Assembly (NCBI RefSeq): GCF_011745365.1
Contig: NW_024468917.1
Location: 2,785,501 to 2,849,500 of the forward strand
Direction of reading: 5' to 3'
DNA length: 64,000 nucleotides
Source: Cryphonectria parasitica EP155
Taxonomy: Eukaryota > Ascomycota > Sordariomycetes > Diaporthales > Cryphonectriaceae
The translations under genes were made by a program, and so were the position numbers. This document shows positions 1 through 13,149 of this stretch, one piece after another; position 1 is the first letter of the stretch, and the number at the start of each line of letters is the position of its first letter. A model generated the notes under the pieces. It made no database searches. It saw only the letters and a program-made list of their open reading frames with translations, and was not told where the DNA came from.

Positions 1-1584
1 ACCCAGGGTCTTTCACCAGCCGTGAAAACGGATAGTGAGTAGAAGCCTGTCAGTCGAAATAGTCTCGGTCGCGGGTTGACTGGCTGCTTGGGCGATACGA
101 TGGCAAGGCGAGGAAGCAATGGCATGGCAACAATCGGGCGACACGTGCGTGTCGGGCTGGTTGTCGTGTGCGGCTACCCGGCATCTAAGCTGGGCTAACT
201 TGAATGCGCGGATACCTTTGAGTACTGACCCGAGGCGAGATGAGGATTAGGTTTCAATCCGAGCCGAGCTGGGCTGAGGCGATGGTGGCATAGTTGTGGT
301 TGATGATGATGATGATGATGATGTTGGGGGCTCTAAGCAGAGGTGGAGTCGGGACAGTAAGAATCAGGTTCGATGGGCGTGCAGAGGAGATCAGGCGCTG
401 AATTATGTACCAGATGGTGGATGGGACATTGGTGTGGGGACTCAGAGTGGGGTCAGCAGGGGCCAATATCTAGGGTTAGGGGTATGTGGATGCTGTTATG
501 AACAGGGGTTCACTCATCCAGCCTATCAATTGATGAAGGAAGGGGTTGTCACTTGTTCGTATGAAGACCCTTCACAGAATGGACAGCACTGTTGATCATG
601 ACTGCAGACTGCAATCAAAATATCGAGGTAATGCTGGATGTATTCATCTTGTCACCTACAAGTCACTTGATGCAAATTTGGCCAAAATTTCTCGCGCAAA
701 ACCAGATCGGTTGTAATCGGAAGCAAGCCAAGGGAGTCTACAGTTGCAGTCGAGCAAATTTCTGCAATCGTTTGTGAATTACGCTATGTGATCGTTTCCT
801 GGAAAACGGGTCATTCAATGATGACTGGACTTGCCCTGTGTTCGTTGTTTATATTTAGTAAATCGCTCCTGGGAAAAATGACAGGAGCCGTTCCGTATCG
901 GCTCCGAGCTTCAGTTGGAATCCAATGCACACACGGTTGATGAGCGCCTCCCACAGCCACCACATGTCACTTGTTGAGTGAACCAAAAAATGCCTGGATG
1001 CCTCTCTCATCTAATGGTTAAGGCTCTTGTATGCGTCACTTTGTCTTCAGGTTCCCGTTGGATGTCCACACTCAGACGAACATCAACATGCTATCTCAGG
1101 CCCGCCGTATCCTTGCCGGAGTATGAAGACTCGTAGTGCAAGACCCTCTTCACAGTGGAGTCCCTTCTTTCACTGGCTCTGTTAACGGCTAAAGCAGCTG
1201 GTGTCTCGAGGAACCATCTTTAAATCACCAAGCTGACGTGCGATACATCGGGCTCAGAGATTCCAGCCAATGTCCAATGAAGGTCGCTTCGTATGTACCG
1301 TCTGCGGCAGAGGCAAGCTGCCCAGGGTCGTATCGTGAGTATTTACTGCATTCTAATCACCACCTGCTATGGGCAGGGAACTGTTGCGGTTAACCGTTCC
1401 GGGAAATCCGCCTCCACCCCTCGTCGGCTTCGTATTTCCGACCTTTTTTTTTCTCAAACCCCTCTCAGCTGATGCTTCCATCGCTATCCACACGTCGTTC
1501 TACGATGGTGATTCCAGGAAATTTTGACCATCCGAGGGACTGCTTATACACGGCATATTGACAAGATTTGAGACTTTCAACATT
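1..1584. other. Intergenic, no gene recognised
   Basis: No open frame here resembles a known protein, and the short frames use rare starts or low-complexity codons (one is only an Asp run encoded by the GAT repeat near 300). A T/C-rich stretch just before 1460 may belong to the promoter of the hydrolase gene that starts at 1585. Confidence 0.6.
301..323. repeat. (TGA)n microsatellite
   Basis: About 7.7 perfect copies of the triplet TGA. It is simple-sequence repeat in a region without a recognisable gene. Confidence 0.9.
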
Positions 1585-2708
1585 ATGTGCGATTTTTCGA
1601 AATATGGCGGGCGTAGTGAGGAGTGGCTTGCAGTTGAGGCAGGCTTGCCCCTCTCGTCCGTCGTGACTGGTCAAGCCGTGCTCGAACGCCGGGCATTGGT
1701 GAACAAGGGGCGCGAAGAGATAGCCGCCAGAGTCATGGAATCGCTCAGCGGCAAAGTCAGGACATACGATCACTCGATCCCAACCCGTGACGGCCAGCAA
1801 CTCGAGGCGAGAAGCTACCGATCCACTCTCGCTGGCAGTGAGGGGAAATCGCCCGTCTACATGCATCTGCATGGAGGCGGATTTCTCTTTGGTACTCTCG
1901 CATCCGAAGACGCTATCTGTGCGCGCATAGCCATCAACACTGGTGTCGTCGTGGTGAATGTGAATTATCGGCACACCCCTGAGTTCACGTACCCGACGGC
2001 CTGGAACGATGTCGAGGATGCTTTCGTGTGGCTACACTCTACTGTTGACAAACTTGGGGTTGATGAGAAACAGGTGGTAGTTGGAGGCATCTCTGCGGGT
2101 GGTCAGCTCAGCGCGGCACTCACCCTGGGGAAGCATCTTGGTGCTCTGGGTGCAGCAGCTCGGGCGTGTCCTCCCATTGCCGGCCAGGTCTTGATGATAC
2201 CATGTCTAGTACACATGAATTGCTACGAAGGCCACATGAGCCGGATCAAGGACCCGTCAGTGGCATCCTATGTTGAGAACGAAAATGCCCCGATCTTGTC
2301 ACGGGATGTCTGCATGATGTTCTTGGATCTTCTCAAAGTCGATAATCCAGATGCCAACGATCTCCGGTTGAACCCCGGAAATGTTCCCCCCGAAAAGGTC
2401 ACAGGGCTTCCTCCGACTACAATCGGGGTAGCTGGCTTGGATCCATTGAGAGACGAAGGCTTGCTGTACGCCAAGATGCTTTCAGAAGCCGGGTATGTTC
2501 GGATAATCCCCCATCGGGTTGAGTTTCAGGCTAACGAGATCCCAGAGTTCCAACAAGGACACATATCTTCAAAGGCCTGCCTCACGGCTTCCGACGGTTT
2601 GGAGATCAACTGAGCGAGACCAAAAGGTGGGACAAAGTGGTAGAGGATGGAATACAATGGGCCCTTGGACGTCCCAAAGCCACTGGACAGTTCATTGTGG
2701 AAGAGTAG
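1585..2708 (+). CDS. Alpha/beta hydrolase (HSL-type esterase/lipase)
   Basis: Two exons, 1585-2492 and 2546-2708, give 356 aa. The 53-bp intron has donor GTATGT, branch GCTAAC and acceptor CAG. Splicing is needed: it replaces an early end with a C-terminus carrying the catalytic His. Visible motifs are the oxyanion motif HGGGF at residues 96-100, the nucleophile elbow GGISAGG with Ser170, Asp286 in GLDPLRDE and His316 in GLPHGF. That is a complete triad of the hormone-sensitive-lipase family of carboxylic ester hydrolases. There is no signal peptide, so it is probably cytosolic. The ATG at 1585 was chosen because MCDFSKYGG is a natural N-terminus; the frame upstream opens only with TTG. It converges on a degraded Baeyer-Villiger monooxygenase, and ester hydrolysis would follow from that enzyme's reaction. 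The substrate is unknown. Confidence 0.88.
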
Positions 2709-3034
2709 CACTAGAATCGACCATACTGTTCAGCCATGCTACCAGAGTGTCTTCAGGAGACTTTGTATCTTCTCAGCTGCGCCCGTGTCACATCTCACAT
2801 ATTCTCCGTCCACTCCTGTCCTTGCTTTGTCTGTTGCCTGGACGTATTTTGGTTTCTTATCTCGTGAAGCGGGTCATGTTAGCAGTCCAGTCGACAGCAT
2901 GCTCGATGCTATGCGGAATGTTAACGAACATCTAGTGCGGTTCCATGACATGGTCATGTGTGGGAAGCCTTTGATGGTCAAGCACTGGGAAGGTTCGGAT
3001 GCCTAAAACTCAGACGTCTGTCAGTTTGAAGCTG

Positions 3035-4200
3035 TCAATGCTCTGGAAATCGCACGTCGAAGCACATAGTGACGGTGTCGAATCCGGTAGCGTAAATGAT
3101 TGTTTCGAATTCGAGATACTCGGACTGCATCTTGAACCCGCGCTCGGGGATCATCCTGATCGGACTTGTGTTTGGGCCTACCAATCTCCTGTCAGACTGG
3201 TTGTATGCCTCGTAGTATTTAGCCACTTTCGAAACGGCTGCGTCGAGTTTGGAACGCATAAATCTTGGAAGTCCTCTGTGGATCCTTGATAATATGGCAG
3301 AATTTCCTGGTCTGAAACTCACTGTACAGCTTATCATCCTTCTTGTAGGTGTAATATTACCAGATACGCTCAGGAGTTCGGCGAAACATGGTCTAGTGTA
3401 CGGTGCTTTCACTGCTTTGTCGGCTCCTTGTTCAGAATTGTCGGGCTGCTTCTAGAATACTGACATACATAAATTATAGGTATAAATCAAGACACTTTTG
3501 AAAGATATCCGAGTAAAGCTTACCTATGTCTGCCATCCGGTCTTTGGTATTGCAAAGTGGTGCAGTCCCGTGGGGTATGCATTGGAAGATTTACAAGCTC
3601 CCGACAGTCTTATAATTCTTTTGAAGGGTCTGAATCACAGTCGTGCCCGTTCTAATGATGGCAAAACAATCTGTTTGAGGGCCAGTTACTGGTCTGGCCG
3701 GCGCGTGGTATTGCCACGCATTCCCCTATGGTCATTGACACCGGGAATGTTGGGCAGCGTCGCTAGGATTCCCATAGGCGTGACGAGGAAGCGACATCGA
3801 CACTCGATAATATTAGGTTAGGCTAGCAACGATGAGTTGGTGTCTCTTGTTTTTTTTTTTTTTTTTTTTTTTTTTTTGATTTAAAAAATGTACCAATTTG
3901 ATTGGCGTGTTCATCTGCATTTTCTTACTAAGGTCGAACTTGTTGATGATGAACTGAGTGTGGACTACAAGGTCTCGGGCTGTGGTGGGAATTCTCCGTC
4001 CATGTATGCATCAAGAATCTTTTCTGAGAATGAAAATATGTACGAGTGGCTCTTCCGAATCGAAACGAGCCCTAGGGTAACAGTCCATTTTCACCGGCCT
4101 GATCTGTTCTTGGATTTTTTCTCCTGTAGAATACTTCAAAGAAGGACATACTGAAACTACTTCGCACCTTCAGCTTCTCGTAACCTGGCGCATAACTACT
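3035..4200 (-). pseudogene. Baeyer-Villiger/FMO-type flavin monooxygenase, degraded
   Basis: On the minus strand, pieces of a Baeyer-Villiger monooxygenase appear in the right order but in different frames. Near 4080-3960 there is YPRARFDSE and PPQPETL, then NKFDLSKKMQMNTP near 3920. RFLV and LPNIPGVND follow near 3790-3730, then a decayed second Rossmann motif (RTGTTVIQTL) near 3650. APYTRPCF lies near 3405, YYEAYNQ and PNTSPI near 3220, and the family hallmark YATGFD near 3085. Frames change several times, stops intervene, and a 28-nt homopolymer (A on this strand) sits inside the coding region. The N-terminal FAD motif GxGxxG is not recognisable and the C-terminus is missing. Live relatives insert oxygen next to ketones using FAD and NADPH. 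It lies tail-to-tail with the intact hydrolase at 1585-2708. Family assignment is fairly sure; the limits are approximate. Confidence 0.75.
3850..3877. repeat. Homopolymer T(28)
   Basis: A run of 28 T inside the monooxygenase relic (A on the coding strand). It may be slippage expansion of an A-rich codon stretch or the tail of a vanished retroelement; no target duplication was seen. Confidence 0.9.
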
Positions 4201-6519
4201 GACCGAGTGAATAGCCACCGTCCTTTCAGCGCCCGCAGACCGGTAGCAACTGATTGAGATTCATGTTTGTTGCTATAGTCATTGTTCTTCCGACTTGCTT
4301 GTTTGATGGGATTTACAACAATCTAGTGAGGTGAATTCCGCCAGACGAGGTATCCATCCCCGCCCCAGCGCCACAGTATACAGTGTAATATATATCCTAA
4401 TAAGCAAGCTAACTTGAGGCTCTGCGCCGTGTTACAGGGATGTGAGCCTACTATGCCCCACTATCCGTGTCTACCCCATAGCGGGGTGACGGTTCGCTCA
4501 CTCCACTAACTGGGGTTTGTCCAGGCACCCCCGGATATTCCCATAAGTATACAGTATAAACACCAGCCCAAGTACTCCCACCATGACTGCCGCCTCGGCA
4601 GCGTTTTCAGGCTGGATACAGAATTATTGCGGGAATTAAGATGGAGGGACGGTGGCGATCGCGAGTACGGCTGCACGGGGATCGGAACGCATGATACCAA
4701 GGTGGTTGATCGGAAGATAGATTCACAATAACAGTGTCTTCGCAGATGGAGACTTAGGTCAGTAATTAGTCGGCCTGCATGTCTGCCCAAGGTAATGGCC
4801 AGATGCTGTTTTAAGACCACCAAGTATCCCCTGTCGTGCTTCAGCCCTGGTCAGATCCTCGGGATGTATCCCAGACCTGATAGCAGACTATAACCTGGCT
4901 TACCACCCCCTGAACCGGGTATGCCAAAACAAGATGTCAAGCCCGAGTTGATGTGTGCTGGTCATCTGCCCTTTGTGGATTTCCCTTGTTGGGGGGAGGG
5001 AAGGGTGAAGTATCTAAGAGTGAAAGAAGAAGAAGAAGAAGAAGAAGATTAAGATTCTTCACCTTCTCTCCCGGGTCACCTGGATGATGATGGCCCTTAG
5101 TCAGCAACCAGTGCGTAATCACCAGCTGTCCTTTTCCCCTTTCTTGATGATTCTCTGATTGATATCTCAGAAAGTGAAGAGAGCCAGGCCATATGACAGC
5201 GCACCTATATTCAAGGGCCTAGGGTATGTACGTGCTGATTCACGTTGCGTACAAATACGCAATAAGTGTGCCAGCAACTTTGATGAGCCCCAAAGCCTAC
5301 CTCTTTTCCCTCGTGCTAGCCCATTCAACCGTCCAGAAATCCATCGGCCGTTTGCATTATAAGGAATAGTTTAGTGGCGCCCTATACGGGACTGACACGG
5401 AGGGTTTGAGCTCCAGCCAATGTCTCTGCTGACGTCCAGATGTTTGTACACAATGGGGCCTTATCTTTCGCACTTATGCAATTACATGGTTGCTCACAGT
5501 TGGAGAAGAAGAAGGAGGCTCGGAATTATTTTACATCACGGCACTTCATGTGTGACCTGATGACCCGATGACGACCAGGAAGTTGTCTCGCCCGCCTGGG
5601 AATGTCGTGAGTGGGCCAAAGTTCCAGTCGTTTTGTCGTGATGCAGAATGTTTTGACAGCAGAGACTGCAACTGAACGAGAAGAGGTAGATAGCTGATCC
5701 AGCCGTCCATAACCATATGGGCGAAAATAAACCAATTAGCGTGGATGGACAAGACCGGAGGCAGAGCGCCTCGGAACGTATGGGGAATGAGCAGCCCTGC
5801 TATCTAATTATGTGAACGTATGAGGTAACTATTTGGCTTGTAGGACGAAAGTGATAACAAATGAACAGGAGAAATGAGAAAAAAAAGGGGGGGGGGGAGA
5901 AGGAGGCGACAGAAAATGCCCACTTTCCCGGTGTCTATCCTTCTTCAAATCATTATAGACCATGTTTTATATACAATACATGTCTCCTGTCCAGCATTAT
6001 GGTAGCTATGTTCATGATTATATCAACGCACGTTCTCTACAGCGTACTATGATTTCAATGCCGTGGGGTTCATCTCTTCGCGCCGTGTTGCAGCTCTCTG
6101 CATCCGACATGCGTAGCGGGCGATCACTGTTCTTCTGGGACCTCCCTCCCTCCCTCCCTTCGCCCGTTATGACGTTTCAACTGAATCTCTGCATCCATCG
6201 CATCCAACAGCTGCAACGAAGGAATGAGCAGCAGCAGAACAGAGACCAGCTGGCCAAAGCCCCACGAGTTCTCTGACGCGCTCTCTTTAGTACTCATCAT
6301 GGAATGGCCAATAATATCTGTGGAACACCGCCGTTTGGAGTGTAGTGAGGAACTGCCACACCACCAAAAGAATATATGTGAACTCTGATACCAGCAGGAG
6401 ACTGAGGTGTTCGACTACGAATCGTTGCCAGAGCCGAAGTGCTGGTCTGATGGCAAGTCTTTGTCCCGCCCGCGCCTCTGAAGGCAGACTGGCGAGAACC
6501 TGCTAGGTCCGTCCGGCTA
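4201..6519. other. Intergenic, no gene recognised
   Basis: Nothing here could be matched to a protein family. It holds simple repeats: a (GAA)n run near 5025-5048, an A(6-7)/G(11) junction near 5880-5898, and a CCCT repeat near 6141-6162. The far upstream end of the monooxygenase relic may reach slightly into this interval. Confidence 0.5.
5025..5048. repeat. (GAA)n microsatellite
   Basis: About eight tandem copies of GAA/AGA. It is simple-sequence repeat with no gene around it. Confidence 0.85.
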
Positions 6520-7277
6520 CAGAGGCCCCGTGAGAGGTTTGCAGACGGTTGTTGATCCTGAATCACGCTTTTCCTGTAGACGTAGCTCATAGTCGATATA
6601 GAAGAGCAGAGCCCTGGCCAACAAGTTCGCCTTCAGTCTTTTCGAAAAGTAGCGTAGGAATAGCATAGGGCAAATTACGAGAAGCTTCACGACCGTGAAA
6701 CCTAGGTTAACCAGTGTCGAATCTCCTCTTGGGAGTATGGAAAGGCAGGAATCTGGACAGTTATAATTGGAGAGTAGATACCATAAGGCAAGCATAGAGC
6801 AGCATTCCTATCAACAAAGTCTCCAGAGAAAGTCGGATGACATTGGGCAGGCAAGTGTATCTCGACCTGTTATGTTCCGCCCCGACAAGCGGGCGAAGCA
6901 CACCGAGCATGCGCATACGTAACCGCACTCATTCATACCATATCAGATACCATGCTCAGGTGATAGCCGGAAAAGGAGGCGCTGACGGACATCTTGTATA
7001 TGGTGGCGACCAAGAGCGCGTTGCTCGTGACGAGCTGTATGTCACTTAGGGAGAGCGATACCTCGGGGAGTGACTGTCACAGCATCTTGCAAAAATCTTT
7101 GCCGCAGCGTTTCCTTAATGGCTCGTGGACTCTGCGGTGATAGAACCTGTCGATAGGGTTGCTTGGTATCACGTGGCGCCTGGCTAGCCCGTCAAAGACC
7201 CTGCATGCGATCATCACGGCCAATGTGACACCGGAAGTAACGAGGAACGATATGACAACCTGATCTGATACCATCAA
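6520..7277 (-). pseudogene. Multi-pass integral membrane protein with in-frame stops
   Basis: Read on the minus strand from an ATG at about 7274, one frame runs through MVSDQVVISFLVTSG (a first membrane segment), a basic loop (HRRVHEPLRKRCGKDF), and then LSLSDIQLVTSNALLVATIY and YHLSMVSDMV. The motif LSDxQLVT followed by a second hydrophobic block and a loop ending in W is seen in a widespread group of fungal multi-spanning membrane proteins of unknown role. Three stops interrupt the frame without shifting it. One (TGA after SDMV) stands where relatives have Trp. Farther on, another frame gives LLIGMLLYACLMVSTLQL, a further membrane segment. Stops of the TGG-to-TGA kind suggest point-mutation decay rather than indels. 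Family recognised by pattern only. Confidence 0.55.
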
Positions 7278-10200
7278 TTATGTGTCTTTCAAACAGTGGT
7301 CCTATTGTCGCTTCCATTGATGCCTGCAACATCAAAATCTCCCTGAAACACTGGGCAACAGCAATAATCATACAATGAACATGAAAAGTCCGATGCATTG
7401 TGAAAAATGGCAGAGCACTTAGTCTCCCACGAGTGTTATAAAAAGGACAGAAGACAATTTGAGAATTGGTGTTGAAAAGCATATGTCCGGGCGAATCAAC
7501 CCCGCGGAATGATTCGCTTCCAGGAGAGGATAGGGCTCTGTTGATGGACGAAATGTAAAGATAAGAAGGGTAGGGCAGTCAGCAGAGCCTCGCTCGTGTT
7601 TGTTAACTTCTTCATAGATCCTTGAACGTGGCCGAGCTGGCAGCACAATCGAGGCTGTGCACCACCACGTCTGGTGTGGCGCTGCTATGTAGGCATGGAT
7701 TTATGATGCAACACTCGGATCAGCCACCAAGCTTTTTGTTACATTCACAGAATGACGTAAAACCAAACAAGCCATACTCAATCTTTCATTTTTACACTTT
7801 TGACTTCCATATGTAATGAACTGGCTGTTACTCTACATTGCCACACCCTGGCCTTCTGCATGAGTAGGTCAGGGAGCGTAGCCCTGCATCTGCTATGTAT
7901 ATTGTTGGCAACTAGTCTAAGGTGGATCAAATAGTGCGTCAGCAGCCGAGATTGAATTATACCAGCCGAGCGGCGAGCCATTATAATACCGATCTTGGAA
8001 AAGGGTGAAAGTTGTAGGTTAAACCACGTGGTAATAGTACAATGCACCTGTCTTTTTGTGCCAATCATATAGACAAGGTTGACCAGTATAGGCAACATTT
8101 TGTTATTTTTGCTATAAGCGGCTGTCTGATGGATGCTTCCATGATACTACTTTACTCATTGCCTCTAACATCATCACACTTGTCGCTCAAAAAGATTCGA
8201 TTGTGTGTGGACAAGTAGAGAGGAGGCTACGAGATGCCTTGGGGCTTCAGAATGTTTGCGATTTTTCGAAAACTGCTGTGAGATGATTCTTCAGAGTCAG
8301 TCGATCTCCATTTCTCTGGTTCTGGTGTATGGACTGAGGATTATCTCTCGTCCCCTCCACCTAAAAATGACATCTAAGGTGCCACTGAGCACATTTCACT
8401 TGCTCTTTGGGCTTGTTAATGTCTGTCAAATTGCTTGTGACGACCATCAGACTTGTGAAGCAGCTTGGAATTGGAGATGTTTATTCTCACATATATTTAC
8501 TGCATTGCAGACTAACACAATTGCTAATCTTGTTTACTCATCAACCAGACATGAATCAAGCCTATGCTTTGTATCTAACCGCCGAATAAATCGACTTAGA
8601 TACCTGCTGACGTGAGAAGATCGTAATGACTGCTGTTTGAGCTTCAAGCCTCTCACGTAAATAGAAGCGTCGTGACGGAAGCATGCCGACTTCGGAACAA
8701 CTGCCTTCAGTCTGGCGGAGATTCCATCATATGAATAAGGCTTTTCAAAGGTAGTATGTGAGACTAGCAATGAGTGACAGTTTATATGTAGACTAAGCCC
8801 AAGTCATGTCGGAATACTTCATAAGCGACGAAATCTTGACTATATGAACGTACTAATTTGCAACTGTCATTGATTACCAACTTACGGATGTATTTCTGCA
8901 TATTGGTTCCAGATCTCATCCTCATTTATGAGGGGTTCAATAAATATAGTTCATAAAGTCAGGCCTACCGCAAAGACCATAGTCATTGTGCCATCGAATA
9001 GCAAGATCCGACCAAGACTCAACGTCCAAATTTGAATTGCAGTTGCCAACAAAGGCAGTGATACTCTTATTACTGGTGTTCGTGATACCCGGTGCTTATA
9101 CCAAGCCTTGATGTCTTGGTTTGACCCCTACTTTCTTGCGGTAACCAGGATGAGTACTCACGTTGGCTCCACAGGTTTGGGTACGCTTTTGATGAGAGCC
9201 CTTTGAGTAGCTTTCGGTTACTAAGGAGCCTGTACCAGTGACTGCCTTCGTTCGTAAGTATCTCAGAGGACCATGTATGAACTCATTGTTTTGACCAAGT
9301 GCGGGCGCCTTAAGATCAGCCTTCAGACCGTGCTTTCGAGATGCCCACCATCCATCGGTCCATCCTTCAAACAGACGATTCCTGCAGAAGGCGATATTGA
9401 AAGGAAGGAAAATCCAGACTTGTTCTCGGATTGAAATGGGATCATCTGTCTCTTTCAACAGGCGGGCAAGATTGCTACTCCACGGGATTGCGGCCTCGGG
9501 GATCGCAGAGATACAGCCACAGAAATGAGGACCCGTAAGCCTTAGGGAAGGTGATGCTGAGCTGGTTGAGATGGCTCAAGTTAGAGTTGTGAAAAATGTG
9601 GGCAATTACTATACGGCGCAAAAGTGGTTTCATCAAATAGCCACAGAAGATTTGTTCAGGTTTGTTCATATTGTGCATTCGATCAAACCAACTCTATGAT
9701 GCTTATTTTGCTCCTTTTAGGATGGATTGTCTCTCCTTGTGTCGAAATTATGTTAATGACAATGAAGGGTTCTCTTTCGTCTTCCTTGTGCTGGGACTTA
9801 ATAATACGAGAACTAGAATTTCTCTCTTTCGGTCTCGCGATGAAGGAAGGCAAAGCAGAAAAAAAAAAAAGGTGTGGAGTTGATTTGGAGGGCCTGCCCA
9901 GTCGAGAACGATAGCCACAAGCGAGTGAAGCACACATGATCTTATGCGGTGTAGCCGAGCAGTAAAGTGACAGGCCCTGCTTCTTTGCCCCTTTCAGCTA
10001 GAATCCCGGGAGCGGGAGCGAGAGCGGGATTGAAAAGAGGTCGTAGAACGGAAAAGTGGGACCGCGAGTGGAACTGCCACCACGATGGGTTGGTCCACCA
10101 AGAGCCCTGCGGGTCTAGTAGGGGAGAAGAGGGGCGATTCTAGACCTGTTGAATTGTATAGAGGGGGCTTAGAATCCTTGAAGTGTTCTGTACGGTCAGG

Positions 10201-10347
10201 GCTCGGGATGCAGACGGGCCCGAGCTTGACCCTCCGCAGTCTACCCAGCGTTGCATTATTGTCAACAGATCGGCTAGATAAAAGGTTGCATTCTCCCGAG
10301 TTCCTCAGCTGTTAGTAGGAGGAGGAGTCGCCAGATCACTGCCCTGC
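7278..10347. other. Intergenic, no gene recognised
   Basis: Short frames on both strands (for example minus-strand stretches around 9100-9680 and plus-strand ones around 8200-8600) show no recognisable domain and no consistent splice pattern. An A(11) run lies near 9860. The last 300 bases, ahead of the MFS gene, are GC-richer and presumably contain its promoter. Confidence 0.5.
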
Positions 10348-12054
10348 ATGGAAGAAACAAAAGACGAATCTCTGTCCCTGCCGACATCTACCACACACAG
10401 CATGGGTGCCGCCTCTCTCAACCATTCCAACGATGACATTGCCGTCAACAACATTAGCGATGTCGAGGCCGTACAGCCCTGCCCTGCTGCCGCTGACGAG
10501 TTCTTGGTGACCTGGGACGAACCTGCCGACAAAGACCCCGCAAACCCCATGAACTGGAGTAACGCGCGGAAATGGAGCATGGTATCGACACTGTCATTCC
10601 TCAGCTTCCTCGTGTAAGCGAGACTGTTTCCCTTTACCAAGACGTCCCCCCCGAAACCCGGTTACTGACTGCGTTTGCAGGCCGCTTGCGAGCTCCATGA
10701 TGGCCCCGGCTGTACCCCAGATTCTTGAAGAATTTAAGGTCACAAACGATATGTTAGGGACATTTGTCGTATCTGTCTTTGTCTTGGGTTTTGCAGCTGG
10801 CCCACTGGTCATCGCGCCCGCTAGCGAGCTCCATGGTCGGCTGATAGTGTACCATGTCTGCAACAGCCTCTTCGTGGTATTCACCATCGGCTGCGCCCTC
10901 TCGACTAACATGGGCATGCTCATGGCCTTCCGTTTCTGGGCTGGGTTCTCCGGGGTGTGTGTCCTCACATGTGGCAGCGGATCGATCGCAGACATGATGC
11001 CGGCCGAGATCAGAGGCAAGGCTATGGGCATCTGGTCGGTCGGGCCTCTGATCGGACCTGTTGTCGGCCCCGTCTGTGCTGGTTTTCTTGTCGCGGACAA
11101 GAGCTGGCGATGGGTGTTCTGGGTCACAGCCATAGCGGTATGTTCTCTTGTCCTCCTCACAACACACTACTATTGAGATCCCTCGGAAAATGTGGGCGCT
11201 GACCAGGACTAAATCAACAGGCTGGCGTCGCTACCCTCTTCTCCTTCGCCGTGCTCCGTGAGACATATGCACCGGTCCTCCTCGAACGCAAGGCTGCACA
11301 ACTACGTAAGCAGACTGGCGACACAAGATACCGATCGAGTCTACAGACCCCTGGATCGCAGAAGCAGGTCTTTATGACGGCCATCCTGCGGCCTGCGCGC
11401 CTGCTTCTCACTGCTGCGGTTGTCAGGGCCGTCTGCCTGTACATCGCCATCATTTACGGTCTCATGTACGTTTTGTTCACCACGTACACCTTCGTCTTTG
11501 AGGAACAATACGGCTTCAGCTCCGAGGGCGCCGGTCTGTCCTTCATAGCCGGCGGCGTCGGCAACCTCATCGGAATGTTTTATGTTTCGGTCTTCTCGGA
11601 CAAGATCATTAAAAACCGGAAAGCAATGAATCTGCCTGTCCGCCCCGAAGACCGTCTCCACCCGGCGCTTACCGTGCCGTCCACTCTTCTGTTGCCAACG
11701 GGCCTCATTATCTACGGATGGACGGCCGACAAGCATGTGCACTGGATCGTGCCCATGATCGGCAATGGCATCATGGGCTGCGGCATGATGGGCGTCTTCA
11801 TGTGTTGCCAGACATATCTTGTCGATGCCTTTACCCAGCACGCTGCGTCGGCTACAGCAGCTAATGCCGTGCTGCGTAGCACTCTGGGTGCAGTCCTGCC
11901 TCTTTGTGGACTGCAGCTTTACGACGCCCTTGGTCTCGGATGGGGCAACACGTTGCTTGGTGGAGTTGCATTGTTAATGGCGCCTGTACCTATCCTCTTG
12001 GGAATCTTTGGAGAGCGGATGAGGAATGGTTCAGCGTTGCGAAAAAAGTCCTAG
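10348..12054 (+). CDS. MFS transporter, DHA1 (12-TM drug:H+ antiporter) family
   Basis: Three exons, 10348-10613, 10681-11137 and 11221-12054, encode 518 aa. Introns of 67 and 83 bp have donors GTAAGC and GTATGT, and all phases agree. A cytosolic N-terminus of about 75 residues ends in the family signature DPANPMNWSNARKW just before the first membrane helix. The loop motif SELHGR stands for motif A and PLIGPVVGPVCAGF matches the glycine/proline-rich motif C of antiporters. A long central cytosolic loop (about residues 240-280) precedes the second six helices, and the protein ends with a short basic tail. Relatives of the Flr1/Tpo1 group export drugs, polyamines or secondary metabolites at the plasma membrane. 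The neighbouring P450s suggest metabolite export, but the substrate cannot be read from sequence. No damage is visible. Confidence 0.92.
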
Positions 12055-13149
12055 TAAAGCAGGGTTCCGAGCCGATCACACAATATGCATATAGACCTCA
12101 AGCGTTTCCTAGATATTCCATAGCGAGCAATTGCCATTTTGCCTCTACGATTCAATTTACTTGCCTTGTTTTGCTCACACAGTTTGGAACAATGTATCTT
12201 CCACAGAATGGGCAGAGAATAGAACTCGGCCCGGAGCTCTATCATTGGTGTTCCTCGATAGGAGCAAGCACTCAGGGTGGCTTGAAGGGTGTGTGGTGTG
12301 TTTTGTTGGTGGTGAAGGCAGAAATCTTGCGTACCTACACAGACAAAAGTGCGGGTGCTCTGTTGCGTCATATCGCTAATCGTGTTGCCGGATACGAAAG
12401 CGAAGGGGGACCCATGTAACCTCCACCAGGGCGCCCCCGCTCCTGACTTCCCGCCCCTACGACCTAAAGTGCATTCTTGTCCCGGCAAGTGGATTGGATC
12501 CCTTGAGCAGAAGTGTTCTTTGACGAGCTGTCTTGCCAAATCAGCCCCTGATGTGTGTGGGGAAGCTGGTGATGGTGTAACGGATCAAATAAGGATCTTT
12601 GACCACGACACTCCTTTGGTCAAGCGTCTTGAGTGTGCGTGTGTGGGGAACCGCGCGCGAAGCAGAATGTCTATCAAATTGCTGATAGGGGCAAGTCTCT
12701 CAAAGGCCAAATGCCACGGAGTCTCTCTGTTCGAGTTTACCGTTTGAGGAAGGACCTGAAAGATACAATTGCAAAATGCTCCAGCCATATTGACAACGAC
12801 AAAGACAAATGGGATGGATCTTTGTTTGCACATAGGCTTGAGCAATCCAGAAATGGATACGATACCAAAATCCTACCCCAACATCTGGCTCTTATTCTCA
12901 TGCTGTCAAAGTTACCAATGTGGTAGTCCTCAGAACATAGATTGAAGCGGGTCCCAAGACATTGTCCAACAGCTTTTCAATCGAGAAGATGGAAACCCCA
13001 TGTCCTCCGCCAGCAATCGAATGCCATTCTATCATCCAGCTTCGATAAATACAGGGGCAAAGAGAAGGAATAAAAAAGAGGGGAAAAACAAGCAGAGATA
13101 AAATGAAGGAAACCTTCCATTCGTGTAACCCCCTATTTCCTTCTCGCCA
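12055..13149. other. Intergenic between convergent genes
   Basis: This separates the ends of the MFS gene (plus) and the DUF7702-like gene (minus). Only short frames without recognisable domains were seen; it presumably holds both 3' untranslated regions. Confidence 0.55.

Noticed and set aside
296..595. 99-codon frame with a seven-Asp run
   Set aside because: The Asp run is the GAT microsatellite, the rest shows no domain, and overlapping frames are equally open.
995..1065. tRNA-like stretch containing CTAATGGTTAAGG and GGTTCCCGTTGG
   Set aside because: It faintly resembles D-arm and T-arm, but no acceptor stem pairs and the B-box consensus is absent.
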